The notes under the pieces were generated by a model, which did not search any database, was not told the origin of the DNA, and worked only from the letters and a program-made list of their open reading frames with translations. The translations under genes and the position numbers were made by a program. From contig JAQWTV010000016.1 in the NCBI GenBank assembly GCA_029242545.1, forward strand, positions 1 to 64,000: DNA of 64,000 nt. The letters are read 5' to 3'. Shown here piece by piece: positions 19,065-27,228 of the stretch. Origin of the DNA: Roseibacillus sp. Its GTDB lineage: Bacteria > Verrucomicrobiota > Verrucomicrobiia > Verrucomicrobiales > Akkermansiaceae. Each line of letters starts with the position of its first letter. Within the stretch, counting starts at the first letter, position 1.

Positions 19065-20417
19065 ATGAAAATACTCCCGGGACGAAGAGCCTTTCTTAGG
19101 GGGCTGGGAGCGACTTTGGCCCTCCCCGGGTTCAGCTCGCTGGGTCTGGCAAAACCCTTGGCTGGTGCGCGTGGTATAACTGCCAGTGGAGCTCCACTGC
19201 GAATGGCATATCTCTGCCTTCCCAATGGGGTGATTATGGACAAGTGGAGGCCACAGGGGGTCGGTGAGAAGTTCGTGCTCAACGATTCCATGAAATCTCT
19301 CGAAGATGCCAGCCCGGACATTCAGATCGTCAAAGGACTTGAGCAGGCTAATGGCTGGGGTGGCAGAGATGGAGCCGGAGATCACGCCCGTGGAAACGCC
19401 ACCTTCCTGACCGGAACTCGTCCCCGGAAAACATCAGGGTCCGATATTCGTCTGGGAATTTCTGTGGACCAGATGGCGGCCAACTACCTCGCACAGGAAA
19501 CAAGACTGCCATCGCTTGAGCTTTCCTGTGATGGTGTGCGCAAGTCAGGTAGCTGTGACTCAGGCTACTCCTGCGCCTACCAGTATAACATCTCCTGGCG
19601 CTCATCGACACAGCCGATGACTCCCGAGTCAAACCCGCGCTTGGTCTTTGAACGATTGTTCGGGAGTGGATCCCAATCTGAGCGTGGTGAAAGCCAAGCG
19701 AGGCGACGAGCGGAAAAGCGCTCAATCCTTGATTTTGTTCTCGAGGACGCGAAAGCGATGGAAAAAAGCCTGGGCAGGAACGATCAGCAGAAACTGGACG
19801 AGTATATGACCGGCGTACGCGAGATTGAGAGGCAGATCGAGAAAGCCGAAAGTATAGGCCCCCCGCCCGATCCCGGTGTAGAACCTCCTGCAAACGGAGC
19901 CCCAAGGGAATACCACGAGCACATCCGGATCATGTTCGAGATGATGATCCTTGCTTTCCAGACAGATCAGACCCGGATTGCTTCCTTCCTGCTGGCTCAT
20001 GATGGAAGTAACCGAAATTTCCCGACGCATGGAGTGAGAGAAGGGCACCATGGCCTCTCACACCATGGAGGAAACAGGTCCAAGATCGAAAAGATCGCGA
20101 AAATCGATACCTTCTATCTCGAGCAACTCGCATACTTTCTCGAGCGAATGCGCAACACGAAGGATGTCGACGGTAAGCCGCTGTTGTATAACTCCATGAT
20201 CGTATGGGGCGGAGGCCTCTCCGATGGCGACCGCCATACTCACAACGACCTTCCGATTATCCTTGCTGGAAATGCAGGCGGTAAATTCCGGACCGGGAGG
20301 CACGTTGATCTGAAAGGGGATGTCCCCATGAATAATCTCTACCTGCGGATGCTTGACGAAATTGGAGCTCCAGCGGGAAGGCTTGGAGACTCTACCGGCA
20401 TTCTTAGTCAAGTATAG
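19065..20417 (+). CDS. DUF1552-family protein with Tat signal
   Basis: 450 residues from ATG 19065 (another ATG lies three codons upstream at 19056). A twin-arginine-like signal GRRAFLRGLGATLALPG opens the protein, followed by the DUF1552 body (MAYLCLPNGVIMDKW, ATFLTGTRP, WGGGLSDGDRHTHNDLPIILAGNAGG). The fold is related to the alkaline-phosphatase/sulfatase-like DUF1501 group. It is 83 bp downstream of the DUF1592 gene, the standard arrangement, so the two should act together outside the cytoplasm. No function is established. Confidence 0.88.
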   Translation: MKILPGRRAFLRGLGATLALPGFSSLGLAKPLAGARGITASGAPLRMAYLCLPNGVIMDKWRPQGVGEKFVLNDSMKSLEDASPDIQIVKGLEQANGWGGRDGAGDHARGNATFLTGTRPRKTSGSDIRLGISVDQMAANYLAQETRLPSLELSCDGVRKSGSCDSGYSCAYQYNISWRSSTQPMTPESNPRLVFERLFGSGSQSERGESQARRRAEKRSILDFVLEDAKAMEKSLGRNDQQKLDEYMTGVREIERQIEKAESIGPPPDPGVEPPANGAPREYHEHIRIMFEMMILAFQTDQTRIASFLLAHDGSNRNFPTHGVREGHHGLSHHGGNRSKIEKIAKIDTFYLEQLAYFLERMRNTKDVDGKPLLYNSMIVWGGGLSDGDRHTHNDLPIILAGNAGGKFRTGRHVDLKGDVPMNNLYLRMLDEIGAPAGRLGDSTGILSQV

Positions 20418-20503
20418 CTCTTGCGTCGACCCGGAGTGCCGGGCTTGAGAGTTTCGCCTGCAGGGATTTCCGATACGGGGAATCCTATTCCAATCATGGT
20501 AAG

Positions 20504-23500
20504 ATGAGACTCTCCACCAAGTTACTGCTTACGATCTGCGTTCCTCCGGCGCTCATCTGGTTAGTGGGAATGTATGTGGTCAAGATTTCACAGGATCAGA
20601 TCCGGGAATCTATCCGAATATCAGCGGGAGCGGAGGTTCGGTCGGTACAGGAGGAAATTGATCGCATTCTGGAAGCCCGCACCGAAACCTGGGAGGAATT
20701 TGTCAGGCAACGTGAAGTCATCGATGCGGTGACCAGATCGAACCGAGTTCTTCAAAATCAGGAAGGCCTTTTTGACCAAATCGCAGAGGCTTGGAAGGAT
20801 CCGGGGAAGAGAGATTCTTTGCCGGAAGGCAGTGTTGATGAGGCACTGATGACCGAACTTGAATCAACCGTTGTGCGAATGTCCGAATTCAGTGGAGGAG
20901 TTCAAATTTTTCGAGAGGTGCTTTTGACAAATTTCTTTGGGGGTATTGTGGCTGAGAGTGGCAGGAAAGGAGAGTATTTCCATGGATCAACCACTTGGTG
21001 GAATACGGCCAAGGCCCAAGGCCGTTACCTGGGATCCGTTCGGGTGGAACGGGACCAAAAGGGAGAAGAGATCGTGATTATTGATTTCTGCCAGAGGGTT
21101 GAGGATTCAGCAGGCCGCTTTCTCGGTGTTCTCAGGGTCGATATCAATCTCGAGGAAGTGCTCGAGATTGTTGATTCTCATGCAAGGAGAGGTGGGCGCG
21201 ATCGCGGGATGGTGCTTCTGAACCGAGAGGCCGAATTGATTCGGATTGGAGGGAGAGGGGGAACCCGCACCCTATCGGATGGGAGCCGCTACCTTGGGCA
21301 AAACCGCGGTGACATTGAGGATGGCCTTCAGTTTCTTGAGGGAGAGATCCCAGATGGGGAGCAGGTATTTACATACTCCAAGCCGTCTGAGGAAGGACTC
21401 ATGCGCGCCCTGGGATGGGTCGCTGTCCATACCGCGGAGGCAGATGCACTGCTTGCTCCGGTCAGACAGCTGCGAAACAGTGTAATTCTAGCGGCCGCGG
21501 TCGGGACTTTTCTCGGCGTCGCGGTCATGCTCTGGGTGGTCCTCCCGGTGTCATGGAGAATGGGAAAGTTGGTAGAGGCAACAAAGCAGATCGGGAAAGG
21601 AACCCACAGGGTTCCGATCGCGGTGGTGGGGCATGATGAGATCTCCGAGCTTAGTCACGAGTTCAATCAGATGCGGACTCGTCTGGGTGAGACTCAGGAG
21701 AACCTGCGAGAAGCCATGGAGCAGGCGAATGAGGCGAGTAAGGCCAAGGGTGATTTTCTCGCGAACATGAGCCACGAAATCCGTACTCCCATGAATGCCA
21801 TCTTGGGGATTACGGAGCTGACTCTGGGTACCGATCTTACCGAAGAGCAGCTTCATTATCAGGTCTTAGTGGAGCAGTCGGCGCATTCGTTGCTCATGCT
21901 TTTGAACGATATCCTTGACTACTCAAAGATAGAGGCGGGAAAACTGGAACTGGAGAGCCGTGACTTCGATCTCCGTGACTCCGTTGGAGATATTCTTCAT
22001 ACGCTTTCGCCCCGGGCAGTTGAAAAAAATATTGAACTAGCTTTCAGGATTGGTGGGGAAGTGCCTCGGATCCTTACTGGGGATCTCACCCGATTACGGC
22101 AGGTGATTGTAAATCTTGTGGGGAACGCCCTCAAGTTCACGGATAGTGGGGAGGTTGTTCTGGGAATTGAACAAGTGAAGGAGCTCGAGGGTCGGGTAGA
22201 AATTCTCTTTGAGGTAAGAGATACCGGGATCGGTGTCCGAGCGGACAGATTGGAAAAGATCTTCGAGGTCTTCGCGCAGGGCGACAGTTCAACTACGAGA
22301 GAATTCGGAGGATCTGGCCTGGGTTTGGCAATCTCGAAGCGGATTGTGAAAAAAATGGAAGGCGAGATCTGGGCGGAAAGTGCCATCGGCGAAGGGAGTG
22401 TCTTTCGTTTTACGGCGCGCTTGGGCGCCGGATCAGAGGAGAATGATTACGAAAGAGATCATCTGAAGCCGCTCGATGGTCTTCATGTGTTGGTCGTGGA
22501 GGATAATGCTACTCAGCGTGAAATCATTGGAGATATGCTGAAAAGTTGGGGTCTACGACCTAGCTTGACTCCAAATGCGGCGGCAGCCCTCGAAGCTCTC
22601 GGCCGAATAGAGTCGGAGGGAGAGGAAATAAAATTGATGATCGTTGATCGGGTATTGGGCGATGACGATGGAATTGAGCTCGCAGCACGAATACATGCCT
22701 ACCCCCACTGGAAGAACCTGCCTATGATCCTGCTTACCTCGGTCAGTGATGGAGCACCGGGGAAGGAAGTCAACGAGGTAGGAATCAGCAAGGTTGTCAA
22801 TAAGCCCATCAAGCAGTCACCACTCCTTGATGCGGTCATGCTGGCCACAGGAATGGGTAGGAGGAAGCCACAGGAAGGCCGAATAAAGTCCCGGCGGGAG
22901 AAGAGAGCAGTAGAGAGTATGAGTATCCTTCTTGCGGAGGACGGAAAAGTGAATCAGTTAGTAGCTGTGCGGCTCCTGAAGCGTAGGGGGCACCGGGTGA
23001 CGGTAGTGGAAAATGGAAAGGAGGCAGTAGATCGATCCCTCAAGCAAGAATTCGATGTGATCCTAATGGATATCCAGATGCCAGTAATGAGCGGGTATGA
23101 GGCCTGTCGGGAAATAAGAGATCGGGAAAAAAATGCCGAAGGGCACGTGACTATCATTGCGATGACGGCACATGCAATGCCGGGAGATCGGGAAGAGTGC
23201 CTTGAGGTCGGAATGGATGATTATATTTCGAAGCCAATTGAGGCCGAAGAGTTTTATGAGGTTGTTGAGAAATATGGTTCTCTTGGCGATAGGGAAATAG
23301 ATGGACCCGCAAGTCAGCGAGGTGCTCAATGTGAGAATGACGACTCACAGGTCGTTGAAAAGGAGTTGGATACGAGGGTATTTGATTCAGAAGCTTTCAG
23401 TCAGCGGATTGGGGACGAGGTTTTGATGTGTGAGCTTATCCAGATTTTTGAGGAAGAGATGGAAGCAATGTGGAGTTCACTACGGGAAGCTGAAGAGAGT

Positions 23501-23731
23501 GGGGATATGGAAACGATCCATGAGTCGGCACATCGGCTGAAGGGGCTGGTAGGAAACTTCTGCGCCAGTCGTGCCTGGGAAAGCGCGACCGAGTTGAATG
23601 AGCGGTCAGGGAAGGGGGGGCTTGATGATGTGAGTGAGGCGGTGAAAAAGTTCGAACGGGAGCTGAGATTGCTGGAATTATCCTTACGTGATTTCAGGGA
23701 GGTTCTTGAGCATAAGGCTCGCTCCCTCTGA
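20504..23731 (+). CDS. Hybrid sensor histidine kinase with two receiver domains and HPt
   Basis: 1075 residues. TM1 (about 8-26), an extracytoplasmic sensor domain of about 300 residues (Cache-like), TM2 (about 325-347), HAMP, HisKA with the phospho-accepting His424 in MSHEIRTPMNAIL, HATPase_c (VNLVGNALKF, DTGIGV, GSGLGLAISK), a first receiver with Asp715 in LMIVDRV (no DxxMP, so atypical), a second receiver with Asp856 in ILMDIQMP, and an HPt domain with His1010 in SAHRLKG. It is a complete internal phosphorelay resembling BarA/TorS-type kinases. No output regulator lies next to it, so its target must be encoded elsewhere. The Cache-like sensor suggests a small-molecule ligand; which one cannot be told. 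Confidence 0.93.
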   Translation: MRLSTKLLLTICVPPALIWLVGMYVVKISQDQIRESIRISAGAEVRSVQEEIDRILEARTETWEEFVRQREVIDAVTRSNRVLQNQEGLFDQIAEAWKDPGKRDSLPEGSVDEALMTELESTVVRMSEFSGGVQIFREVLLTNFFGGIVAESGRKGEYFHGSTTWWNTAKAQGRYLGSVRVERDQKGEEIVIIDFCQRVEDSAGRFLGVLRVDINLEEVLEIVDSHARRGGRDRGMVLLNREAELIRIGGRGGTRTLSDGSRYLGQNRGDIEDGLQFLEGEIPDGEQVFTYSKPSEEGLMRALGWVAVHTAEADALLAPVRQLRNSVILAAAVGTFLGVAVMLWVVLPVSWRMGKLVEATKQIGKGTHRVPIAVVGHDEISELSHEFNQMRTRLGETQENLREAMEQANEASKAKGDFLANMSHEIRTPMNAILGITELTLGTDLTEEQLHYQVLVEQSAHSLLMLLNDILDYSKIEAGKLELESRDFDLRDSVGDILHTLSPRAVEKNIELAFRIGGEVPRILTGDLTRLRQVIVNLVGNALKFTDSGEVVLGIEQVKELEGRVEILFEVRDTGIGVRADRLEKIFEVFAQGDSSTTREFGGSGLGLAISKRIVKKMEGEIWAESAIGEGSVFRFTARLGAGSEENDYERDHLKPLDGLHVLVVEDNATQREIIGDMLKSWGLRPSLTPNAAAALEALGRIESEGEEIKLMIVDRVLGDDDGIELAARIHAYPHWKNLPMILLTSVSDGAPGKEVNEVGISKVVNKPIKQSPLLDAVMLATGMGRRKPQEGRIKSRREKRAVESMSILLAEDGKVNQLVAVRLLKRRGHRVTVVENGKEAVDRSLKQEFDVILMDIQMPVMSGYEACREIRDREKNAEGHVTIIAMTAHAMPGDREECLEVGMDDYISKPIEAEEFYEVVEKYGSLGDREIDGPASQRGAQCENDDSQVVEKELDTRVFDSEAFSQRIGDEVLMCELIQIFEEEMEAMWSSLREAEESGDMETIHESAHRLKGLVGNFCASRAWESATELNERSGKGGLDDVSEAVKKFERELRLLELSLRDFREVLEHKARSL

Positions 23732-23825
23732 TCGGGCGTCTGTGAGGGGGTCAGGGGGTGATGACCCGAAGGAGATGGGGAGAGCCAGGGTTGCAAACAG
23801 CGCTTCGTTGTTATGTTCTTGGAGC

Positions 23826-24674
23826 ATGAAGCCTTTGGTTTGGATGAGCGGCTCACTCCAGTCCTCAGAAGAGATGCGTATTTCACCGTTTGATCACGGA
23901 TTTACGGTCGGGAATGGAGTGTTTGAGACGATGATTTGTCATGCGGGACATCCGTTCGCGTTCTCAAGGCACTATGAACGTATGGAGCGGTCGGCAGCTG
24001 TCATGGGGCTTTCACTGCGCCCGCGGAATGAGCTTCTGGAAGCAAGCTTGGAGGTTCTCCGTGCCAATGATTTGAGTGCCTGCCGGGCCCGCTTACGAAT
24101 TACGGTCACTGGGGGGCCAGCTCCGCTGGGGAGCGAACGGGGGAATTCAAATGAGACAACACTTGTTGCCGCCAGCCCCGCAGCAAAATGGAATGATACG
24201 GAGGACGTAATTGTGGTGTCTTACTCCCGCAACGAGAACGGCGCTCTCTCCGGAGTCAAGTCGACCTCCTATGGGGAGAATGTCGTTGCTCTGGAGGAGG
24301 CGAGATCCCTCGGAGCCGGTGAGGCGATCTTTCCCAACACGCGGGGTGAATTGTGTGAAGGCACGGGCTCCAACGTATTCCTTGTAAGTGAGGGGATTCT
24401 TTTGACACCTCCGCTGAAGGGAGGTTGCCTGGCTGGCGTCACCAGGGCCCTGGTGCTCGAGTTATGCGAACGGGAAGGAATTGTGGTCATGGAGAAAGCT
24501 GTTCCGGTGACGAGTCTGGCACGGGCGGAGGAAGCCTTCCTGACCTCTACCACAAGAGAGGTGCATGCCATTCGGTCCGTGAACGGACAAATTCTAGGCG
24601 GTGTGCCTGGTCCGGTGACTACAAGACTCGGGAGCGTCTTCCGGATATTGACGGAAACAGATCTTGACCCATGA
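23826..24674 (+). CDS. Class IV PLP aminotransferase (branched-chain aminotransferase / 4-amino-4-deoxychorismate lyase type)
   Basis: 282 residues from ATG 23826, which places MKPLVWMSGSLQ just before the conserved FDHGFTVGNGVFETM; the frame is open further upstream but would overlap the kinase gene. PLP lysine in GVKSTSYGENVVALEEA, phosphate-binding GTGSNVFLV, and LTSTTREVHAIRSVNG near the C-terminus are all class IV signatures. It could be PabC (folate), a D-amino-acid or a branched-chain aminotransferase; FET in GVFETM and TSTTREV lean to the PabC/D-AAT side. It begins 94 bp after the kinase and is convergent with the toxin gene. Confidence 0.82.
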   Translation: MKPLVWMSGSLQSSEEMRISPFDHGFTVGNGVFETMICHAGHPFAFSRHYERMERSAAVMGLSLRPRNELLEASLEVLRANDLSACRARLRITVTGGPAPLGSERGNSNETTLVAASPAAKWNDTEDVIVVSYSRNENGALSGVKSTSYGENVVALEEARSLGAGEAIFPNTRGELCEGTGSNVFLVSEGILLTPPLKGGCLAGVTRALVLELCEREGIVVMEKAVPVTSLARAEEAFLTSTTREVHAIRSVNGQILGGVPGPVTTRLGSVFRILTETDLDP

Positions 24675-24690
24675 GGTGACTCAGGTCACC
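24675..24690. terminator. Short hairpin shared by two convergent gene ends
   Basis: GGTGAC-TCAG-GTCACC is a perfect 6-bp stem with a 4-nt loop, starting one base after the aminotransferase stop and overlapping the toxin stop codon on the other strand. There is no T-run, so it may be only a weak bidirectional terminator. Confidence 0.35.
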
Positions 24691-25072
24691 AGACGCGCTT
24701 GACTCCATAGGAGTCAAAAATCTCATTGGGGCTGACAAGCGAAGCACTTTGCTCCAAGGCCTCTGCTGCCAAAAGGCGATCGAAGGGATCCCGATGGTGA
24801 CGGGGTAGTCGCGTAGTTCGAGCGAGAGCGGCTGGGCTCAGGGGGAGTAATTCGAGTCCTATGGACTCAATGGTGCTATTGAACTCTTCTCCAAGACCAT
24901 AGGGGATTCGTAGGCGACCTAGTCCGGTTTTCACTGCTAGCTCCCAGGATGTGACGGAGCTGACAAGGGAACGGGAATCTTCTTTCTCAATCAGGTCAGC
25001 CGCTGTTTCCGAAAGCTCGGGGGCACCCTCGAGAAACCAGACGAGCGCATTGGAGTCCAGGAGAAGGTTCAT
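24686..25072 (-). CDS. PIN-domain toxin (VapC-like)
   Basis: 128 residues from the ATG at 25072 (MNLLLDSNALVWFLEG), the classic PIN opening with the first catalytic aspartate; the frame is open further upstream but reads through a palindrome. Other acidic positions are in ELSETAADLIEKE and in HHRDPFDRLLAAEA, as in VapC ribonucleases of the PIN group paired with Phd/YefM antitoxins. It should cleave RNA when free. The cognate antitoxin gene lies upstream on the same strand but 255 bp away instead of overlapping, which is unusual. Confidence 0.86.
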   Translation of the reverse strand: MNLLLDSNALVWFLEGAPELSETAADLIEKEDSRSLVSSVTSWELAVKTGLGRLRIPYGLGEEFNSTIESIGLELLPLSPAALARTTRLPRHHRDPFDRLLAAEALEQSASLVSPNEIFDSYGVKRVW

Positions 25073-25117
25073 GGATTCAGAGGGGTGACTACTCAGTGAC
25101 CGGTTGAGTCTAGGAGA

Positions 25118-25147
25118 CCGGACCCCGGGACAAGTCCCGGGGTCCGG
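25118..25147. repeat. Perfect 14-bp inverted repeat between antitoxin and toxin
   Basis: CCGGACCCCGGGAC (25118-25131), two-base AA centre, GTCCCGGGGTCCGG (25134-25147): no mismatches and almost entirely G+C. In RNA it would form a 13-bp hairpin with a 4-nt loop. It lies 45 bp upstream of the toxin start and has no T-run. It could attenuate or process the toxin part of the message, or be the remnant of a small palindromic element. Confidence 0.8.
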
Positions 25148-25211
25148 CAAGGCAGGGGGTTTCAGGGCAGCAGTAAAGTGGGGGGGCGTGAGGACTTTTC
25201 AGATCGGGCCA

Positions 25212-25230
25212 GTTCATCCTGCTGATGAAC
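25212..25230. repeat. Small inverted repeat in the antitoxin-toxin gap
   Basis: GTTCATC-CTGCT-GATGAAC, 7-bp perfect arms. It is the second hairpin in the 255-bp gap (25073-25327), which otherwise holds no credible gene. Confidence 0.5.
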
Positions 25231-25327
25231 AAACCGGATATTTGAGGGTAAATTTTAGAAGTCCTTGAGTGCGTGGGGATCGTCTGGATCGACAGAGAAA
25301 AGAATGCATACAGAGAGGCGATTTCCC

Positions 25328-25537
25328 TTAGAGGGGTTCATCAAAATCGTCTGCCATCCAGAATCCAGACCCTCTCGCCATGCCTCGTCTGGGTAGATTT
25401 GGTTGGGGGCTGGGGGGGCGGATTTCAGCCACCGTGCGACCGTGCTTTGTAATCTGGAACACTTCGCCGTCTGTCATAATTTCTGCCACGATAGAGCTCA
25501 ACTTGGTCTTGGCCTCAAAGATTCCAATTCTCCTCAC
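25328..25537 (-). CDS. Phd/YefM-type antitoxin
   Basis: 69 residues from a GTG at 25537, giving MRRIGIFEAKTKLSSIVAEI, the usual N-terminus of the prevent-host-death family; a TTG at 25546 would add three residues. The DNA-binding N-terminal part continues with VFQITKHGRTVAEIRP, followed by an acidic toxin-neutralising tail (WMADDFDEPL). Phd-type antitoxins bind their own promoter, and an operator-like palindrome sits 8 bp before this start. Its partner is presumably the PIN toxin downstream on the same strand. Confidence 0.84.
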   Translation of the reverse strand: MRRIGIFEAKTKLSSIVAEIMTDGEVFQITKHGRTVAEIRPPSPQPNLPRRGMARGSGFWMADDFDEPL

Positions 25538-25545
25538 GGAAAACA

Positions 25546-25564
25546 AACTAGTCTAACTAGTTAG
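25546..25564. promoter_or_regulatory. Palindromic operator candidate for antitoxin autoregulation
   Basis: AACTAGT-CTA-ACTAGTT (25546-25562) is a perfect 7-bp inverted repeat, and CTAACTAGTTAG (25553-25564) is a second perfect palindrome sharing the same bases. Phd-family antitoxins recognise short palindromes exactly at this place. The AT-rich stretch 25565-25650 beyond it would hold the promoter; otherwise the 165 bp between the antitoxin and the aldehyde dehydrogenase gene are empty. Confidence 0.6.
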
Positions 25565-25677
25565 AAAGGGAAAGAGGAAACTATGCCGACTCAATTTTTT
25601 TCACAACTTGCTTAATATTAGTTTTTTAAAAAGATACGCTAATCCTAGCTCAGCACGGGTCCCTATCAATTTTGGGG

Positions 25678-25691
25678 CGAGGCGGGCCTCG
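25678..25691 (-). terminator. GC hairpin after the aldehyde dehydrogenase gene
   Basis: CGAGGC-GG-GCCTCG, 12 bp beyond the stop codon on the minus strand. The downstream run reads CCCCAAAATT on that strand, so it is not a classical U-tract terminator. Weak call. Confidence 0.35.
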
Positions 25692-25702
25692 ATATTCCTC
25701 GT

Positions 25703-27079
25703 TCAAGGCTTAAGAAGCCTTTTTAAGCGTGCGAGTTTGTTCCCATACGGTGGCTTCACCATGAAGGGGTCTCGGGTCAGCCAGCGGCGCGTAAAGGGGC
25801 GCTCGTGGCTGAACTGCTCGAATCCTGATCGGCCTCGATAGCGGCCAAGTCCACTTTTGCCGAGGCCGCCCATTGGGAGAAAGTGATTCGTCCCTGTCTT
25901 CATGACGTCATTGAAGCAAACCGAACCTGATGGGAGAGAGCCCGCGATTCGTTCACTTTCTCCTCGATCGTTCGAGAAGATATAGAGGGCCAGCGGAGAG
26001 GGAATGCCCTTCAGAGAGGCGAGAGCTTGAGTAAGGTTTTCGCAGGGAATTAAAGGAAGAAGCGGGCCGAAGATTTCTTCCTGCATGACGGGAGAGTCCC
26101 ATTGTGTGTTTGGGAGTAGACGTGGTGCGAGAGAGAGTTCCTCGGGGCAATCCAGTCCGATGGATACTGCATCTGGACCGGTGAGTTTTTGGAGTCGCTG
26201 GTAGTGGTGCTTGTTCGCGATCTTCGCCAAATCGCGATCAGCAGTTTTCCCGTATAACAGGCGGATCTCCGTCTCACAGAGGTGGAGGAAATCGTCATGG
26301 AGTTCAGAGGGAAGCACCACAAAGTCTGGCGCGATACATGTTTGTCCTGCGTTAAAGAATTTTCCGCTGATAATACGCTCGGCAGCTTTTGCCAGATTCG
26401 CATCTCGGCCGATCAGAGCGGGACATTTTCCTCCCAGTTCCAGAAGAACAGGAGAGAGATGCCTTGCTCCGGCCTCCGCGTAGAGACGTCCCACTTTCTC
26501 TCCACCGGTATAGCAAAAGAATTCAAATGGAAGATTGAGCAGGGCTTCTCCGGTTGCGGCTCCACCCGTGATCACGGTGGCATGGCCCGGATCAAATACA
26601 GATGCGATCAGGTCGGAAATAAAGGCAGAGGTTTGTGGCGCGTATTCAGAGGGCTTGATGATCGCGCAGTTTCCGGCCGCGATCGCGGAGATCAGGGGGC
26701 TTAGCGAGAGTTGCAGTGGATAATTCCACGGGGATGCGATCAGAACCCGCCCGAAGGGCTGTCTCCGGATTTCACTGCGTGCTGGCCAGAAATAAAATGG
26801 ATTTGCCGCCCGTTGGGGCCTCTGCCACCGTTTCAGGTGTTTGAGGCAGTGTCGTAGCTCGCACCTGAGAAAGTGTATTTCCGCCAGCCAGGCCTCCAGA
26901 GCCGGCTTGCCAAGGTCGGCTTGTAGAGCCTCAAGCGCCTCCTCAGTGCGCCTTTCCAGCTCCTGGGAAAGGTGGGACAAGCTATTGCGGCGGAGGGACA
27001 GGTCCTGAGACCTGCCGGTCTCAAAGAACTCCTTCTGCTTCTGAAATATCGCTTGAAAATCTTGGGGATATTCGGCCAT
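25703..27079 (-). CDS. Aldehyde dehydrogenase, probable diapocarotenal dehydrogenase
   Basis: 458 residues from ATG 27079 (MAEYPQDFQAIF); the frame is open to 27190 but that would run into the divergent crtP start. It is an ALDH superfamily member with SPWNYPLQLSLSPLISAIAAGN, the general-base Glu in LLELGGKCP and the nucleophile Cys in NAGQTCIAPDF. It is class-3-like with a hydrophobic, basic C-terminus (KPPYGNKLARLKRLLKP), suggesting membrane association and a lipid-like aldehyde. Beside CrtP, CrtQ and CrtO homologues, the natural role is oxidation of a C30 carotenoid aldehyde to the acid, as AldH/CrtNc does in staphyloxanthin-type pathways. The family is certain; the substrate is inferred from context. 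Confidence 0.85.
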   Translation of the reverse strand: MAEYPQDFQAIFQKQKEFFETGRSQDLSLRRNSLSHLSQELERRTEEALEALQADLGKPALEAWLAEIHFLRCELRHCLKHLKRWQRPQRAANPFYFWPARSEIRRQPFGRVLIASPWNYPLQLSLSPLISAIAAGNCAIIKPSEYAPQTSAFISDLIASVFDPGHATVITGGAATGEALLNLPFEFFCYTGGEKVGRLYAEAGARHLSPVLLELGGKCPALIGRDANLAKAAERIISGKFFNAGQTCIAPDFVVLPSELHDDFLHLCETEIRLLYGKTADRDLAKIANKHHYQRLQKLTGPDAVSIGLDCPEELSLAPRLLPNTQWDSPVMQEEIFGPLLPLIPCENLTQALASLKGIPSPLALYIFSNDRGESERIAGSLPSGSVCFNDVMKTGTNHFLPMGGLGKSGLGRYRGRSGFEQFSHERPFTRRWLTRDPFMVKPPYGNKLARLKRLLKP

Positions 27080-27228
27080 GTCCCGGACTACGCGTCTAGT
27101 GTGGCCGAGAATGGGGAAGTCCTCAACCTTTGTAGGCCCTGGAGGGGGTCGAAATCCGCTTTGCGGTTGAATCGTTGGAGATCTCGCCAATCATAGCGGT
27201 GGCTGAAACAGCCGATAGTAACTTCCCC

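Noticed and set aside
23688-23825. Longer N-terminus for the class IV aminotransferase
   Set aside because: It would overlap the end of the kinase gene and has no family similarity; the conserved protein begins around MKPLVWMSGSLQ.
24686-25564. Genomic-island boundary at the toxin-antitoxin locus
   Set aside because: No integrase, tRNA, direct repeats or other mobile genes are nearby; the palindromes alone do not support it.
25703-25725. Plus-strand terminator AAGGCTT-AAG-AAGCCTT-TTT
   Set aside because: A good hairpin in form, but it is coding sequence at the end of the aldehyde dehydrogenase gene and no plus-strand gene lies upstream to be terminated.
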